A stretch of DNA of 64,000 nt from Candidatus Nitrospira nitrificans. GTDB lineage: Bacteria; Nitrospirota; Nitrospiria; Nitrospirales; Nitrospiraceae. Of the stretch, positions 27,314-36,314 are shown piece after piece (within the stretch, counting starts at the first letter, position 1; each line of letters opens with the position of its first letter). The notes below the pieces were generated by a model. It did no database searches, was not told the DNA's origin, and was given only the letters and a program-made list of their open reading frames with translations. Location of the stretch: assembly GCF_001458775.1 (NCBI RefSeq), contig NZ_CZPZ01000003.1:1-64000 (forward strand). Direction: 5' to 3'. The translations under genes were made by a program, and so were the position numbers.

Positions 27314-29677
27314 ATGGACCAATCCATGCGCGACACCACGATCCAGGAGAAGCCGAATCCGGAACCCAGACCGACCGCGCGGTTCTTCGGCCTCCGCATG
27401 AAGTTCGTGGTCCTGTTCAGCCTGATCCTCATCATGACCTGTTCGTCCTTGAGCTGGTATTTCATTGAGACCAGACGACAGGCCATGACCGATAATCTGG
27501 AAGAACTTGGAACGATCTTATTGACCAATACCGTCCGCAACGAGCACTTTCGCGTCGCCGGCGTCGTCCTTGAAGATCACGTCACGCTCGAGCAATTCAT
27601 TCAGAGCCTCATGGCAATCGACCACGTCGTCTATGTGGTCATCGCGGCGTCCGATGGCCGGATTCTTGACCGACAAAGCAAACGAACTCGGAACGCGTCG
27701 AACGGATTCTCTCCTGCCACGGAACAACCGCTCTATCCGAACGACCGAATCTCACAATCGCTGTTCCAGGCTCCATTGACGACTCCGCTGATCACGCGGG
27801 TCGTGCTCTCGCCTGAACAGACATTGGTCCCGCAGGATGCGTCTTCAGACTGGCTCCTGCCATTTCTCCTGGGAAAAGAAACTCTGTTCGACTTCGCGAT
27901 GCCTATTCTTCGGGAATCCCCGGCTGCGCCACCCATACCTCAGCTTTCGGTTGAATTGGAAGAAAAAACACGCTCTGCTCTCCCGAAACAATCCTCTCCG
28001 ATCATCGGCCTCGTCCGCATCGGAATCACCGACATGCAGGCCAAGGAGGCCCTATCGGTGATCGTCCGCAATGTCTCGATCCTTACCCTCCTCATCATCG
28101 CGGGAGGCATTGTCGGCGCTCATCTGTTGACATCACGCATTACGACGCCGCTGCGGAGTCTCGCCAACTCTGCTCGCCAACTTGCCAAAGGAAATGATGC
28201 GCCGGTTGCTCTTATCGCATCCACTCACGATGAGGTCGGTGAACTGACCGATGTGTTCAACGCGATGACACAGTCCTTGCATGATCGCAATCACGCCATC
28301 ACCATGAACCTCGAAACGATCCGGCGTCAGGTTACGCAATTGACCACGGTGCATCAGGCCAGTGCCGCCATCGCCAGCGCCAACATGCTTAACCTGGACC
28401 AGTTGCTTGACACGGTGCTCCAGTTGCTTGCCGCGAATCTAGGGTTTTCTAAGATGGCGATCGTGCTCTACCACGCGGAGCGGAACAGTTGTTCCGTCGC
28501 CCATATCATCGGCGTTTCCCCGGAGATAGAGCATGCGGCGCGCCGAATACACATACCAGTGCATGACGGCAGCACCACGGCCGATCTCCTCATTCACGGC
28601 AAACCACTGCTGATCCACGATATTGAAGCCGTCACGTCACGCGTGCACCCTCCGGTGCTTGAATTGCTGCGCCGTTCCAAGACGCGCTCGGTTGCGTGCG
28701 TGCCGCTGCAAAGCCATGCCAAGATCCTCGGCTATCTGGCAGGTAGCCGAGGCGTGCAGCAATGCAGCGACGAGGACCTCCATATTCTGCTGACGATCGC
28801 CGGCCATGTGGCGGCCGCCATCGACAATGCCAAGGCCTATTCCGATTTGACGGAGTTGACGCAGCATCTGGAGGAACGCATCGAGCAACGGACCGAAGAG
28901 CTCTCGCGCGCCAACACCCGGCTGCAAGAACATGATCGGCGCCGGTCGACGTTTCTTTCCGTCGTTTCGCATGAGCTTCGAACACCCATGACGGCGATTC
29001 GAAGCTTTTCAGAAAACATGCTTGACGGCGTCACAGGCCCGCTGAATGATCTACAACACACTTACCTCTCCCGCATCGAACACAACGTCGCCCGGCTTGG
29101 GAGAATCATCGTGCAACTGCTCGATTGGTCGCGCCTCGACACCAAAAACATCCAGCTTCGCTTGGAGGACGTCTGCATCCACCAGATCGCAACGATCACG
29201 GCTGACAGCTTGCAGATGATGGCCGCGGAGAAAACCGTCACCCTTGCCGTCGCGCCGGCCGAGTCGCTTCCACTTGTTCAAGGCGATCGCGACAAATTGG
29301 AACAAATTCTGTGGAACCTCATCGGCAATGCGATTAAATTCACCCCAGCCGGGGGTCGTGTGACGGTGGAGTGTCGCGTGTCGCCGCCGGGCTTCGTACA
29401 GACCTGTATCGCCGACACCGGTTGCGGAATCGCCCCGTCCTATCTGTCGAACATCTTCGAAGAGTTTTCCAGAGTGCCGTCGGCCATGCCCACATCGCAA
29501 GGCGCGCAACTTGGTCTCTGCATTACAAAGACACTCGTCACCATGCATCGCGGACAGATCTGGGTGGAGAGCCGGCCGGAGGTGGGGTCCCGTTTTTATT
29601 TTACACTCCCACTCGCCGGATCACAGGGTGAGTCGAGCGAAACAACTCGACAGGCCGATGGCATCCCCATCGTGTGA
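27314..29677 (+). CDS. Sensor histidine kinase (HAMP-GAF-HisKA-HATPase)
   Basis: A 787-aa inner-membrane kinase starting directly after the binding-protein stop. The first helix is at about 35-52 (FVVLFSLILIMTCSSLSWYF), then a roughly 200-residue periplasmic sensor region, and a second helix at about 255-275. Next come HAMP (RITTPLRSLANSARQLAKG), a coiled coil, a GAF domain (about 350-510), and a HisKA box with phospho-acceptor His553 (SVVSHELRTPMT). The ATPase domain has its N (LWNLIGNAIKF), G1 (ADTGCGIAPSY) and G2 (GAQLGLCITKTL) boxes. It should phosphorylate the adjacent sigma54 regulator at 29716. Confidence 0.92.
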   Translation: MDQSMRDTTIQEKPNPEPRPTARFFGLRMKFVVLFSLILIMTCSSLSWYFIETRRQAMTDNLEELGTILLTNTVRNEHFRVAGVVLEDHVTLEQFIQSLMAIDHVVYVVIAASDGRILDRQSKRTRNASNGFSPATEQPLYPNDRISQSLFQAPLTTPLITRVVLSPEQTLVPQDASSDWLLPFLLGKETLFDFAMPILRESPAAPPIPQLSVELEEKTRSALPKQSSPIIGLVRIGITDMQAKEALSVIVRNVSILTLLIIAGGIVGAHLLTSRITTPLRSLANSARQLAKGNDAPVALIASTHDEVGELTDVFNAMTQSLHDRNHAITMNLETIRRQVTQLTTVHQASAAIASANMLNLDQLLDTVLQLLAANLGFSKMAIVLYHAERNSCSVAHIIGVSPEIEHAARRIHIPVHDGSTTADLLIHGKPLLIHDIEAVTSRVHPPVLELLRRSKTRSVACVPLQSHAKILGYLAGSRGVQQCSDEDLHILLTIAGHVAAAIDNAKAYSDLTELTQHLEERIEQRTEELSRANTRLQEHDRRRSTFLSVVSHELRTPMTAIRSFSENMLDGVTGPLNDLQHTYLSRIEHNVARLGRIIVQLLDWSRLDTKNIQLRLEDVCIHQIATITADSLQMMAAEKTVTLAVAPAESLPLVQGDRDKLEQILWNLIGNAIKFTPAGGRVTVECRVSPPGFVQTCIADTGCGIAPSYLSNIFEEFSRVPSAMPTSQGAQLGLCITKTLVTMHRGQIWVESRPEVGSRFYFTLPLAGSQGESSETTRQADGIPIV

Positions 29678-29715
29678 GAGCATAACGTTGTTTATTGAAA
29701 AAGGAGCGACAGACG

Positions 29716-31167
29716 ATGCGCGCTAAAATTCTTGTTGTCGACGATGACCCCGATATCCTCCTGAGCCTGCAGAATCGTGTCAGTTTTATGGGACACGAAC
29801 CCCTGACGGCAACGAACGGCAAGGATGCCTTGCGCATGATCGGGGAAGAAGAGCCCGATCTCGTCTTGCTCGACTTGAAAATCCCGGAGATCTCCGGGCT
29901 TGACGTATTAAGGCAAATCGGTGCGGCATCCATTCCGAGTGAACCCAGAAACGAGGAGACACCCCAGCCCACACCCCCCTATACCACCCCATTGATCATC
30001 ATACTCACTGCCTATGGAACCATTGAACTCGCCGTACAAGCCATGCAACTTGGCGCCTTCGACTTTGTGCCGAAGCCGTTCACCGCGGACCACCTCGCCA
30101 TCGTCATCAACAAGGCCTTGGCCACCGTCTCCCTCCACCGACACGTGGATACGCTCCGCAAGGAGGTTGATGATCAGTTCGAACCGATCGTCTCGACCAG
30201 CAAACCGATGAGCGAACAACTGACGGTGGCCAAACAGGCGGCGGCGTCCTCCGCGACCGTCTTATTGCTCGGCGAAACGGGGACCGGAAAAGAAGTCGTC
30301 GCCCGCGCTATTCACCGATGGAGTCCTCGCTCCGCGAAACCGTTTATTGCCGTGAATTGCGCCGCCTTTCCGGAACACTTATTGGAGAACGAGCTGTTTG
30401 GCCATGAGAAGGGCGCGTTCACCGGCGCCATCAAGCGGGAGCCCGGCAAAATCGAGATCGCCGAAGGAGGCACGCTGTTTCTTGACGAAATCGGTGACAT
30501 GCCGCTCACCATGCAAAGCCATCTCTTGCGAGTCCTGCAAGACCGGACCTTCTACCGGGTCGGCGGCACGCAAGAAGTCCGGACCAACGTCCGGTTTATC
30601 GCCGCGACGAATAAAGATCTGAAACAGGCCATTCAGCAAGGCACGTTCCGTGAAGACCTGTATTTTCGCCTGGCCGTGATTACCGTCGCTCTGCCGCCGC
30701 TGCGGGAACGGATGGACGATCTTGCCGCGCTCATCCACCATTTTCTCACCCGTCCCAGCAACATAGGCCTGTGCAAACGCTTGACCCTCAGCGACGAAGC
30801 CTTCCAGGCGCTGCAACAGTACGCCTGGCCCGGCAATGTCCGTGAGTTGGAAAACGTGCTCACTCGCGCGATGATCTTATGCCCCGGCGACACGATTGAC
30901 CCGGAGCACCTCGCCTTGACGGCTTCCACGACGTCAACGATCGCCGCTCCTCCGGTGAATCAAGAGCCCGCTACCGAGATCCTGTTTTTCTCATATCACA
31001 AGAGCATGGATGCCTACAGCCAGAAGCTGATTGAGGAAGCCTTGCGTCGGAACGGGTGGAATCAGACGAAAGCGGCAGCCGAACTCGGCTTGCAACGAAC
31101 CTACTTGACCAAATTGCTCCGGCAGAAGCAGATTCCCGGCAAGCCGCCTGTTCCTCCTGCCGATTGA
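29716..31167 (+). CDS. NtrC-type sigma54 response regulator 1
   Basis: A 483-aa enhancer-binding activator. ATG 29716 has AAGGAG 12-17 nt upstream; the frame is open a few codons earlier from a TTG. The receiver domain has acceptor Asp53 (LVLLDLKIPE) and contains a proline-rich insert of about 20 residues (PSEPRNEETPQPTPPYTTP) not present in regulator 2. The AAA+ domain shows Walker A GETGTGKE, the sigma54-contacting GAFTGA loop (EKGAFTGAIKRE) and Walker B FLDEIGD. A Fis-type helix-turn-helix ends the protein (NQTKAAAELGLQRTYLTKLL). Likely targets are the operators at 19808 and 31281, which bracket this module. Confidence 0.93.
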   Translation: MRAKILVVDDDPDILLSLQNRVSFMGHEPLTATNGKDALRMIGEEEPDLVLLDLKIPEISGLDVLRQIGAASIPSEPRNEETPQPTPPYTTPLIIILTAYGTIELAVQAMQLGAFDFVPKPFTADHLAIVINKALATVSLHRHVDTLRKEVDDQFEPIVSTSKPMSEQLTVAKQAAASSATVLLLGETGTGKEVVARAIHRWSPRSAKPFIAVNCAAFPEHLLENELFGHEKGAFTGAIKREPGKIEIAEGGTLFLDEIGDMPLTMQSHLLRVLQDRTFYRVGGTQEVRTNVRFIAATNKDLKQAIQQGTFREDLYFRLAVITVALPPLRERMDDLAALIHHFLTRPSNIGLCKRLTLSDEAFQALQQYAWPGNVRELENVLTRAMILCPGDTIDPEHLALTASTTSTIAAPPVNQEPATEILFFSYHKSMDAYSQKLIEEALRRNGWNQTKAAAELGLQRTYLTKLLRQKQIPGKPPVPPAD

Positions 31168-31280
31168 AGGCTGGCAAGTGTTCGTCTCATAGTTCCGTCT
31201 CTCCGAACAACGGCGGACACCCGTCGCCCGCCGGCGTGCCGTTTCCTCGGTCGTTCAAGAATCAATTCATCTCGCCCGCT

Positions 31281-31318
31281 GCATCACATCCGATTCACCT
31301 AGCATCCGTTCGGATTCG
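31281..31318. promoter_or_regulatory. Tandem operator D (2 units, 21-bp pitch)
   Basis: GCATC-ACATCC-GATTC (31281-31296, then A) and GCATC-CGTTCG-GATTC (31302-31317, then G) repeat with a 21-bp pitch, the same as operator A. Both units fit GNATC-N6-GATTC. It sits about 75-110 bp before the -24/-12 candidate at 31392. Confidence 0.6.
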
Positions 31319-31391
31319 GAAGCGAATGATCCGATCTGCGAGCGGATCACAGAGGTGATGCAACTACAAGTCTTTATGCGCGGATCGGCTG

Positions 31392-31406
31392 TGGTCCGAA
31401 AAATGC
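31392..31406 (+). promoter_or_regulatory. Candidate sigma54 promoter before micropeptides
   Basis: TGGTCCG-AAAA-ATGC has GG and GC 10 bp apart and about nine of twelve consensus bases. A start near 31418 would give a leader of about 100 nt to the first micropeptide. GG-N10-GC occurs often by chance; the operator upstream is what lifts this candidate. Confidence 0.45.
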
Positions 31407-31525
31407 TTCAGCACTCCTCATCAACAAGGATCAGGCCACCGTGGGATCACGGGATTCCGAGCGATGACGGCTCAAGATCCGGAGAACCACACGTTACGAA
31501 ACGCACAGAAAGGACGGGTACAAAT

Positions 31526-31615
31526 ATGATGAGTGATGAGATGGCCATGGTGACGATTTTGGGCGCGATCATTTTTGCAGTGGTGATGATGGTGATGTTC
31601 ATGCGCGAGGCGTGA
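31526..31615 (+). CDS. Methionine-rich single-helix micropeptide 1
   Basis: A 29-aa membrane peptide: a short acidic, Met-rich start (MMSDEMAMV), one hydrophobic helix of about 18 residues and a charged end (FMREA). AAAGGACGG lies 8-16 nt before ATG 31526. Eight of 29 residues are Met. Peptides of this size often act as small subunits or stabilisers of membrane complexes (as CydX and KdpF do). Which complex is unknown. Met clusters could bind Cu(I), but that is speculation. A second micropeptide follows, after a strong ribosome site. Confidence 0.6.
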   Translation: MMSDEMAMVTILGAIIFAVVMMVMFMREA

Positions 31616-31694
31616 CGCGTGAGGAAATAGGTTTGCCTCAATCTCGCGCGATGCAGCATCGCGACGAACTCTTCATGAAAGGGGGTGAGAGGTG

Positions 31695-31784
31695 ATGATA
31701 CTGCTGATGTTGTTGAACATTGGAGCGCTGGTGATCGGTGCGCTGTTCTTTATGTATGGGACGTTTCGCCCTGAGCGCGAGTAA
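31695..31784 (+). CDS. Single-helix micropeptide 2
   Basis: A 29-aa peptide (MILLMLLNIGALVIGALFFM, then YGTFRPERE): one transmembrane helix with a basic/acidic C-terminal tail, expected to face the cytoplasm. AAAGGGGGTGAGAGG precedes ATG 31695, an unusually strong ribosome site. It lies 79 bp after micropeptide 1 on the same strand. It resembles other tiny membrane-complex subunits only in form; no family is recognised. Confidence 0.6.
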   Translation: MILLMLLNIGALVIGALFFMYGTFRPERE

Positions 31785-32068
31785 TCGTGGTGAGGCGTGC
31801 GGCTTTGATCCCTTACCAAAAGGTTTTCATCGTGGGGAATAGATCTAGATGCGAGCCGGGATGGGTTCTACTACCTACCGGCTCGCGTTGAACAGCTCGA
31901 ACGAGGCAGAAATGAAAGAAGATACTGAAGAGGTTTATCCCGTCGCCTTTATGGAAGAGGAGGCTCCGTGTCGAGCACGATTGGAAATTCGAATCACTAG
32001 GAGGTGTTTATCCGTGCGTGTCAATCACGATACGGCGATGATCAGCGCACGGCCCACACGAAGTGCGG

Positions 32069-32147
<79 letters not shown>

Positions 32148-32274
32148 ACGGACTCTCCACCTTCACGCTTCCTAGCGAAGCGGCACGAAACTACAGATCC
32201 TTATATACAGGAATGTTCCGATTGGTGTCCAGGCAATGTCCGCCTTCGCATACCGTACCAGCGCGCCACGCAGC

Positions 32275-32889
32275 TCACGACGTTCCTGCGGAAAACGGTC
32301 GAAGAATGTCGGCCATGGCTCGAAATGCCTTGGCTCGATGGCTGATACGGTTTTTTTCTTCAGCCGTCAACTCGGCCAACGTGCGACCCAGCTCCGGAAC
32401 GAAGAACACGGGGTCGTACCCGAATCCTTGCATACCAATCGACGCTTCAGCGATGACACCAGCCAGAGTTCCGATGGCGACTCGAGTATCTCCGCCCGGC
32501 ATCGCCAAGGCGGCGACGGTTATGAAGCGGGCAGTCCGCCTGGCTCGCGGTACGCCATGCAGTTCCTTGAGCAGCTTCCGACAGTTGTCTTCGTAGGTTG
32601 CGCCGTCCCCCGCATATCGAGCCGCAAATACACCGGGCCTCCCCCCCAGCGCGTCAACTTCGAGTCCTGTATCATCCGCGAGCGACGGAACGCCTGTCGC
32701 AGCGGCGATCACTCCGGCCTTTTTCAGCGCGTTGGCTTCGCAGGTTGCGCCGTCTTCTTCGACTTCCGGCGCGGCGTGAAAATCGACCAGCGTACGGATG
32801 CGAATCCCAAGATCTCCGAGAAGAGCCGTCAGCTCCCTGACTTTATCCGGGTTTCTGGTCGCGAGGAGGATTTGTTCGATCGGTCTCAT
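32275..32889 (-). CDS. rdgB: XTP/dITP diphosphatase (non-canonical purine NTP pyrophosphatase)
   Basis: A 204-aa house-cleaning enzyme that hydrolyses dITP, XTP and related nucleotides to monophosphates so they are not built into DNA. The start at 32889 (MRPIEQILLATRNPDKVREL) fits the family N-terminus, where LATxNxxKxxE binds the phosphates; an ATG 15 nt upstream is equally open and neither has a clear ribosome site. Other family signatures are SLADDTGLEVDALGGRPGVF (catalytic Asp pair), SARYAGD-like FAARYAGDGAT, and GFGYDPVFFVPE with ISHRAKA near the end. It follows rph on the same strand, a common pairing. Confidence 0.95.
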   Translation of the reverse strand: MRPIEQILLATRNPDKVRELTALLGDLGIRIRTLVDFHAAPEVEEDGATCEANALKKAGVIAAATGVPSLADDTGLEVDALGGRPGVFAARYAGDGATYEDNCRKLLKELHGVPRARRTARFITVAALAMPGGDTRVAIGTLAGVIAEASIGMQGFGYDPVFFVPELGRTLAELTAEEKNRISHRAKAFRAMADILRPFSAGTS

Positions 32890-33079
32890 GCCCGCATTAT
32901 TCATGACGGTTCGTGACGAAATCGCGCAGTCGCGTGGCGAGACAGGTACGCGGAGTCCCGAGGAGCCGAAGCATACGTGAAACTGTATGTCGAGGTTGCG
33001 AGGGGCGAGCTTGCCCGCCGAAGGCTTGTCGCAGCAGCGAATTCGCGATTGCGGTTGAAACGCTCATGAATAATGCGGG

Positions 33080-33823
33080 TTAGTCGAGCGCACCGATCAG
33101 CTCTTTCTGAATGGCGGTCAATCGTTGGATGGCCTGCCAGCCAAAATTCAGAAACTCATCCATATCTTGCTTCGCGAACGGGGTGCGTTCCGCCGTGCCC
33201 TGTACCTCGACATACCGGCCACGACCAGTCATCACGAGATTCATATCCACTTCCGCCATGGAATCTTCGGTATACGCCAGATCCACCATGACTTCTCCGC
33301 CGACCTTTCCGACGCTGATGGCCGCCAAATAGTCGGTCAGGGGAATCTTTTTCAACAGATCCCTTTTTTTCAGCACGGCACAGGCATCGGCCAATGCGAT
33401 AAAAGCCCCGGTGATAGAGGCAGTTCTGGTGCCTCCATCCGCTTGGATCACATCGCAGTCGATCCAAATGGACCGCTCGCCCAGTTGCGACATATCCGTC
33501 ACCGACCGCAGCGCCCGTCCGACGAGACGTTGAATCTCCAGAGTTCTGCCGCCTTGCTTTCCCTTGACCGCCTCTCGCGGCGATCGCTCATGAGTTGCGC
33601 GCGGCAACATCGCGTATTCGGCCGTCACCCATCCGGTCCCCTTGCCTTTGAGAAAAGGCGGTACCTTTTCTTCAACGGACGCCGTGCAAATCACCTTCGT
33701 GTCTCCCATTTCGATCAGAACAGCCCCTTCGGCATGTTTGGTAAAGTTGCGGGTGACTTTCACGGGACGGACCTGATCTCGGCGACGCCCATCGAAACGG
33801 ACCAACCCTGAAATTGCGCTCAT
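33080..33823 (-). CDS. rph: Ribonuclease PH
   Basis: A 247-aa phosphate-dependent 3'-5' exoribonuclease that trims tRNA 3' ends. The start at 33823 ([20 protein letters not shown]) follows GAGGAGG; the longer frame upstream lacks a site and has no family match. Recognisable segments are [92 protein letters not shown]-type text, and the conserved [26 protein letters not shown]. It is followed 190 bp later by rdgB. Confidence 0.97.
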   Translation of the reverse strand: MSAISGLVRFDGRRRDQVRPVKVTRNFTKHAEGAVLIEMGDTKVICTASVEEKVPPFLKGKGTGWVTAEYAMLPRATHERSPREAVKGKQGGRTLEIQRLVGRALRSVTDMSQLGERSIWIDCDVIQADGGTRTASITGAFIALADACAVLKKRDLLKKIPLTDYLAAISVGKVGGEVMVDLAYTEDSMAEVDMNLVMTGRGRYVEVQGTAERTPFAKQDMDEFLNFGWQAIQRLTAIQKELIGALD

Positions 33824-34269
33824 TCGTACGCCCCTCCTCAAGAGTAAGGTCGGAATTATAGTGAAGGCCCTAAGAAAGCGCAAACCGATCGGTTGTCCCG
33901 GCATCGTCGGCGTTGTTGAGGGGTCGGACCATCCCTATGCCCCTGCCCATCCTGTACAAATCCCGCCCCTCGCGTTTGGTGAATTCCGCACATCACACAG
34001 GCATAGCCGTTCGAGAGCACCACTGATGTTTGACTCTGATCGCGGCAGCCCCACGATGAAAACCGTTCCAGGCGGAAGGATTCAGACTTTTTCCCCCGCG
34101 CAACCTTGATAGGTAGACGAGCCGATAGCTCAAGACACGGAGGAATGCAATGGCACAAAAAGTGCACACGTCTACGAAGGTCTGACGGCACTCAGGTTAA
34201 TCGCCAATGAGCCGATAAAGAAGAAACAACACGATTCTCGACCCAGACAATCCAAAGAACACCCGACTC
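33824..34269. other. 446-bp divergent intergenic region, nothing identified
   Basis: Between rph (minus) and the HD-GYP regulator gene (plus). It must hold both promoters. No hairpin, repeat or credible small gene was seen; the minus-strand frame at 33856-34191 has no protein-like composition. Confidence 0.4.
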
Positions 34270-35412
34270 ATGGCGATCCTGCTAAACCAAACCGCTCATC
34301 AAGCCTTGCTCGACAATCGCAACATTCTGGTGGTCGACGATGAAGAACCGATCAGGCGCCTCCTCGCCTATTTACTGCAATCCCATGGGTATGAGGTCGA
34401 CTGCGCCGCCGATGCCCGAGAGGCCCGGCAAAAGCTGAGCGACCAGCCTTTTGCCTTGATGCTGTGCGATGTCAATTTACCGGGAGAATCCGGCATGGAC
34501 CTGGTGCGTAGCATTCTCTCGGACCAGAACCATACAGCGGCCATCATGGTCACAGGCCTCGATAGCTCCGTCCTGGCCAACGCGGCGCTCGACGGTGGCG
34601 CGTTCGGATACATCGTCAAGCCGTTCGAATCCAATGAAGTACTCATCGACGTCGCCAATGCCCTCCGCCGCCGCCGGCTTGAGATGGAAAACCGTCTCCA
34701 TCGCGAAAATCTTGAGGATGTCGTCCGAACAAGAACTCTCGCATTACAGCAGGCCTTGGACTGGCTCGAACGGAGTGAAAAAGAACTCCGCCTATCTCGC
34801 GAGGAAACCATTCAGCGGCTCGCCATTGCGGCGGAATTCAGGGACAACGCCACCGCTCAGCATATTCAACGCATGAGTCACTACTGTGAAATGCTCGCGC
34901 GCAAAGCCGGCTTATCGCCTGAACGATGCGACTTGATCCGGACCGCCAGCCCCATGCACGACATCGGCAAAATCGGCACCCCGGATCATGTGTTGCTGAA
35001 ACCCGGCAAATTCACGCAGGAGGAATTCGGAGTGATCGCGCAGCATGCCGAAATCGGGTACAAAATCCTCAGCGGGTCGGAGGCGGAACTGCTGAAAGTC
35101 GCAGCCGTCATCGCCTACACCCACCATGAGCGTTTCGACGGGACGGGGTATCCCCGCAGATTACAAGGCGAGGCCATTCCCATCGAAGGCCGCATTGCCG
35201 CGATTGCCGACGCGTTCGATGCCCTGACCACGCAACGGGTCTATAAGCCGGCCTTTGAAGTCAGTCATGCCATTGAGCTCATGCTCAAGCACCGGAGCGA
35301 ACATTTCGATCCCGAGCTGCTGGACATCTTCGTCGCCTCGAACGAGGAACTGACGCGCATCCATGATCAATATGCGGACCGCGTGCATTCCAATACCTTC
35401 CGCCAACCATAA
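34270..35412 (+). CDS. Response regulator with HD-GYP domain
   Basis: A 380-aa protein that most likely degrades the second messenger cyclic di-GMP. The receiver domain (about 18-135) has acidic pocket VVDDEEP and acceptor Asp67 (LMLCDVNLPGESGMD). A coiled coil (about 138-185) leads to an HD-GYP phosphodiesterase domain with the metal ligands HD of SPMHDIGKIGTPDHVLLKPG, the HH of AYTHHERFDGTGYPRRLQGE (the GYP motif itself) and DAFDALTTQRVYK. All key residues are present, so it should be active. No partner kinase is adjacent. Confidence 0.93.
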   Translation: MAILLNQTAHQALLDNRNILVVDDEEPIRRLLAYLLQSHGYEVDCAADAREARQKLSDQPFALMLCDVNLPGESGMDLVRSILSDQNHTAAIMVTGLDSSVLANAALDGGAFGYIVKPFESNEVLIDVANALRRRRLEMENRLHRENLEDVVRTRTLALQQALDWLERSEKELRLSREETIQRLAIAAEFRDNATAQHIQRMSHYCEMLARKAGLSPERCDLIRTASPMHDIGKIGTPDHVLLKPGKFTQEEFGVIAQHAEIGYKILSGSEAELLKVAAVIAYTHHERFDGTGYPRRLQGEAIPIEGRIAAIADAFDALTTQRVYKPAFEVSHAIELMLKHRSEHFDPELLDIFVASNEELTRIHDQYADRVHSNTFRQP

Positions 35413-35554
35413 GTCTCTCAGCCGGCCCCACCCATTGCTCGATTGTCGGCAATTCGTTGACCGACTGTGACACCACCGATATACTTTTTCGACCGACCGA
35501 AGACTTTGATGAACTCACAGCCATCGGGGCCATGGGAAGAAGGAATTGCCGAGT

Positions 35555-36061
35555 ATGGCGAAAAAGTTGGCTGCCGTTCGCAAACGTCTCCGGAACCGTA
35601 ATTGGATCGCCTACCTCTGCGAAGCACTGGTGGCCTCAGGCACCATGCCGACCTGGGAAGCAGCCACCTATCTGACCGAGAACTTATTCGGAGAAAAGCC
35701 CAATCCTCGCCTGCTGACCCCTGCCAACCCACACGAGGTCACCGCGCAATTGCTGCATCGTCTCTATCAACCGCTCGTTGAAGCCGCTTCGCGAGAAGTC
35801 ATGCTCCCCTCCACCTCCCTCCTGCACATCTTCACCGACATCAGTCTGACCGGGAACTCCGCCGTCCTCATCGTCTTGTTCCCCGGACACAACAAGCCGC
35901 AGCAGCTCTTGATGCTGGAAGCCGCCAAGGCCTGGGACCTCGTGTTCCCGAACGCCGAGTCCTTCAATGCCTGGGCCGAGGAGCGGTACCGACAGCTCGT
36001 GAATGCGCTGCGGAGTAAGATAACGGAATTCGAGGACGATCTATTGAAATCAGTTGTGTAG
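35555..36061 (+). CDS. Hypothetical protein
   Basis: A 168-aa protein, start at 35555 (MAKKLAAVRKRLRNRNWIAY) with AAGGAAT ahead. No signal peptide. A helical N-terminal half (LCEALVASGTMPTWEAATYL) is followed by beta-rich text (HIFTDISLTGNSAVLIVLFPG) and a C-terminal helix (ERYRQLVNALRSKITEFEDD). No family is recognised. It follows the HD-GYP gene by 142 bp on the same strand. Confidence 0.6.
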   Translation: MAKKLAAVRKRLRNRNWIAYLCEALVASGTMPTWEAATYLTENLFGEKPNPRLLTPANPHEVTAQLLHRLYQPLVEAASREVMLPSTSLLHIFTDISLTGNSAVLIVLFPGHNKPQQLLMLEAAKAWDLVFPNAESFNAWAEERYRQLVNALRSKITEFEDDLLKSVV

Positions 36062-36235
36062 GCTGACTTAACATCTCCCTCCGCACAACAACCGTCAGAC
36101 CCACCTTCACCATCACCGGCTCATACCGGACCACGGAGCGCGTCGGAGGCGCAACGTTTCTGATCGATTTGACGAGAACACCTCCGCCAGGCCAGGACAA
36201 TGCTTCGGGCGAGCTGGGCAGAGGGCAAGAGGGGA

Positions 36236-36272
36236 CCCTGGTGACGATAGCGGCAAGCCATCGTCACCAGGG
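36236..36272. terminator. Strong hairpin between convergent genes
   Basis: CCCTGGTGACGAT (36236-36248) pairs perfectly with ATCGTCACCAGGG (36260-36272), 11-nt loop. It lies 43 bp after the stop of the copper-protein gene (minus) and 175 bp past the hypothetical gene (plus). No U-tract on either side, so it may be a processing or stability element. Confidence 0.6.
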
Positions 36273-36314
36273 ATGTGACATTGCGGGGCCAGGGGGCCTA
36301 TTCTTCACTCAGCC

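Larger units (their letters stand above)
31168..31525. other. Intergenic region with operator D and candidate sigma54 promoter
   Basis: No gene in 358 bp. It holds the tandem operator at 31281-31318 and the -24/-12 candidate at 31392-31406, both described separately, and leads to two micropeptide genes. Confidence 0.6.
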
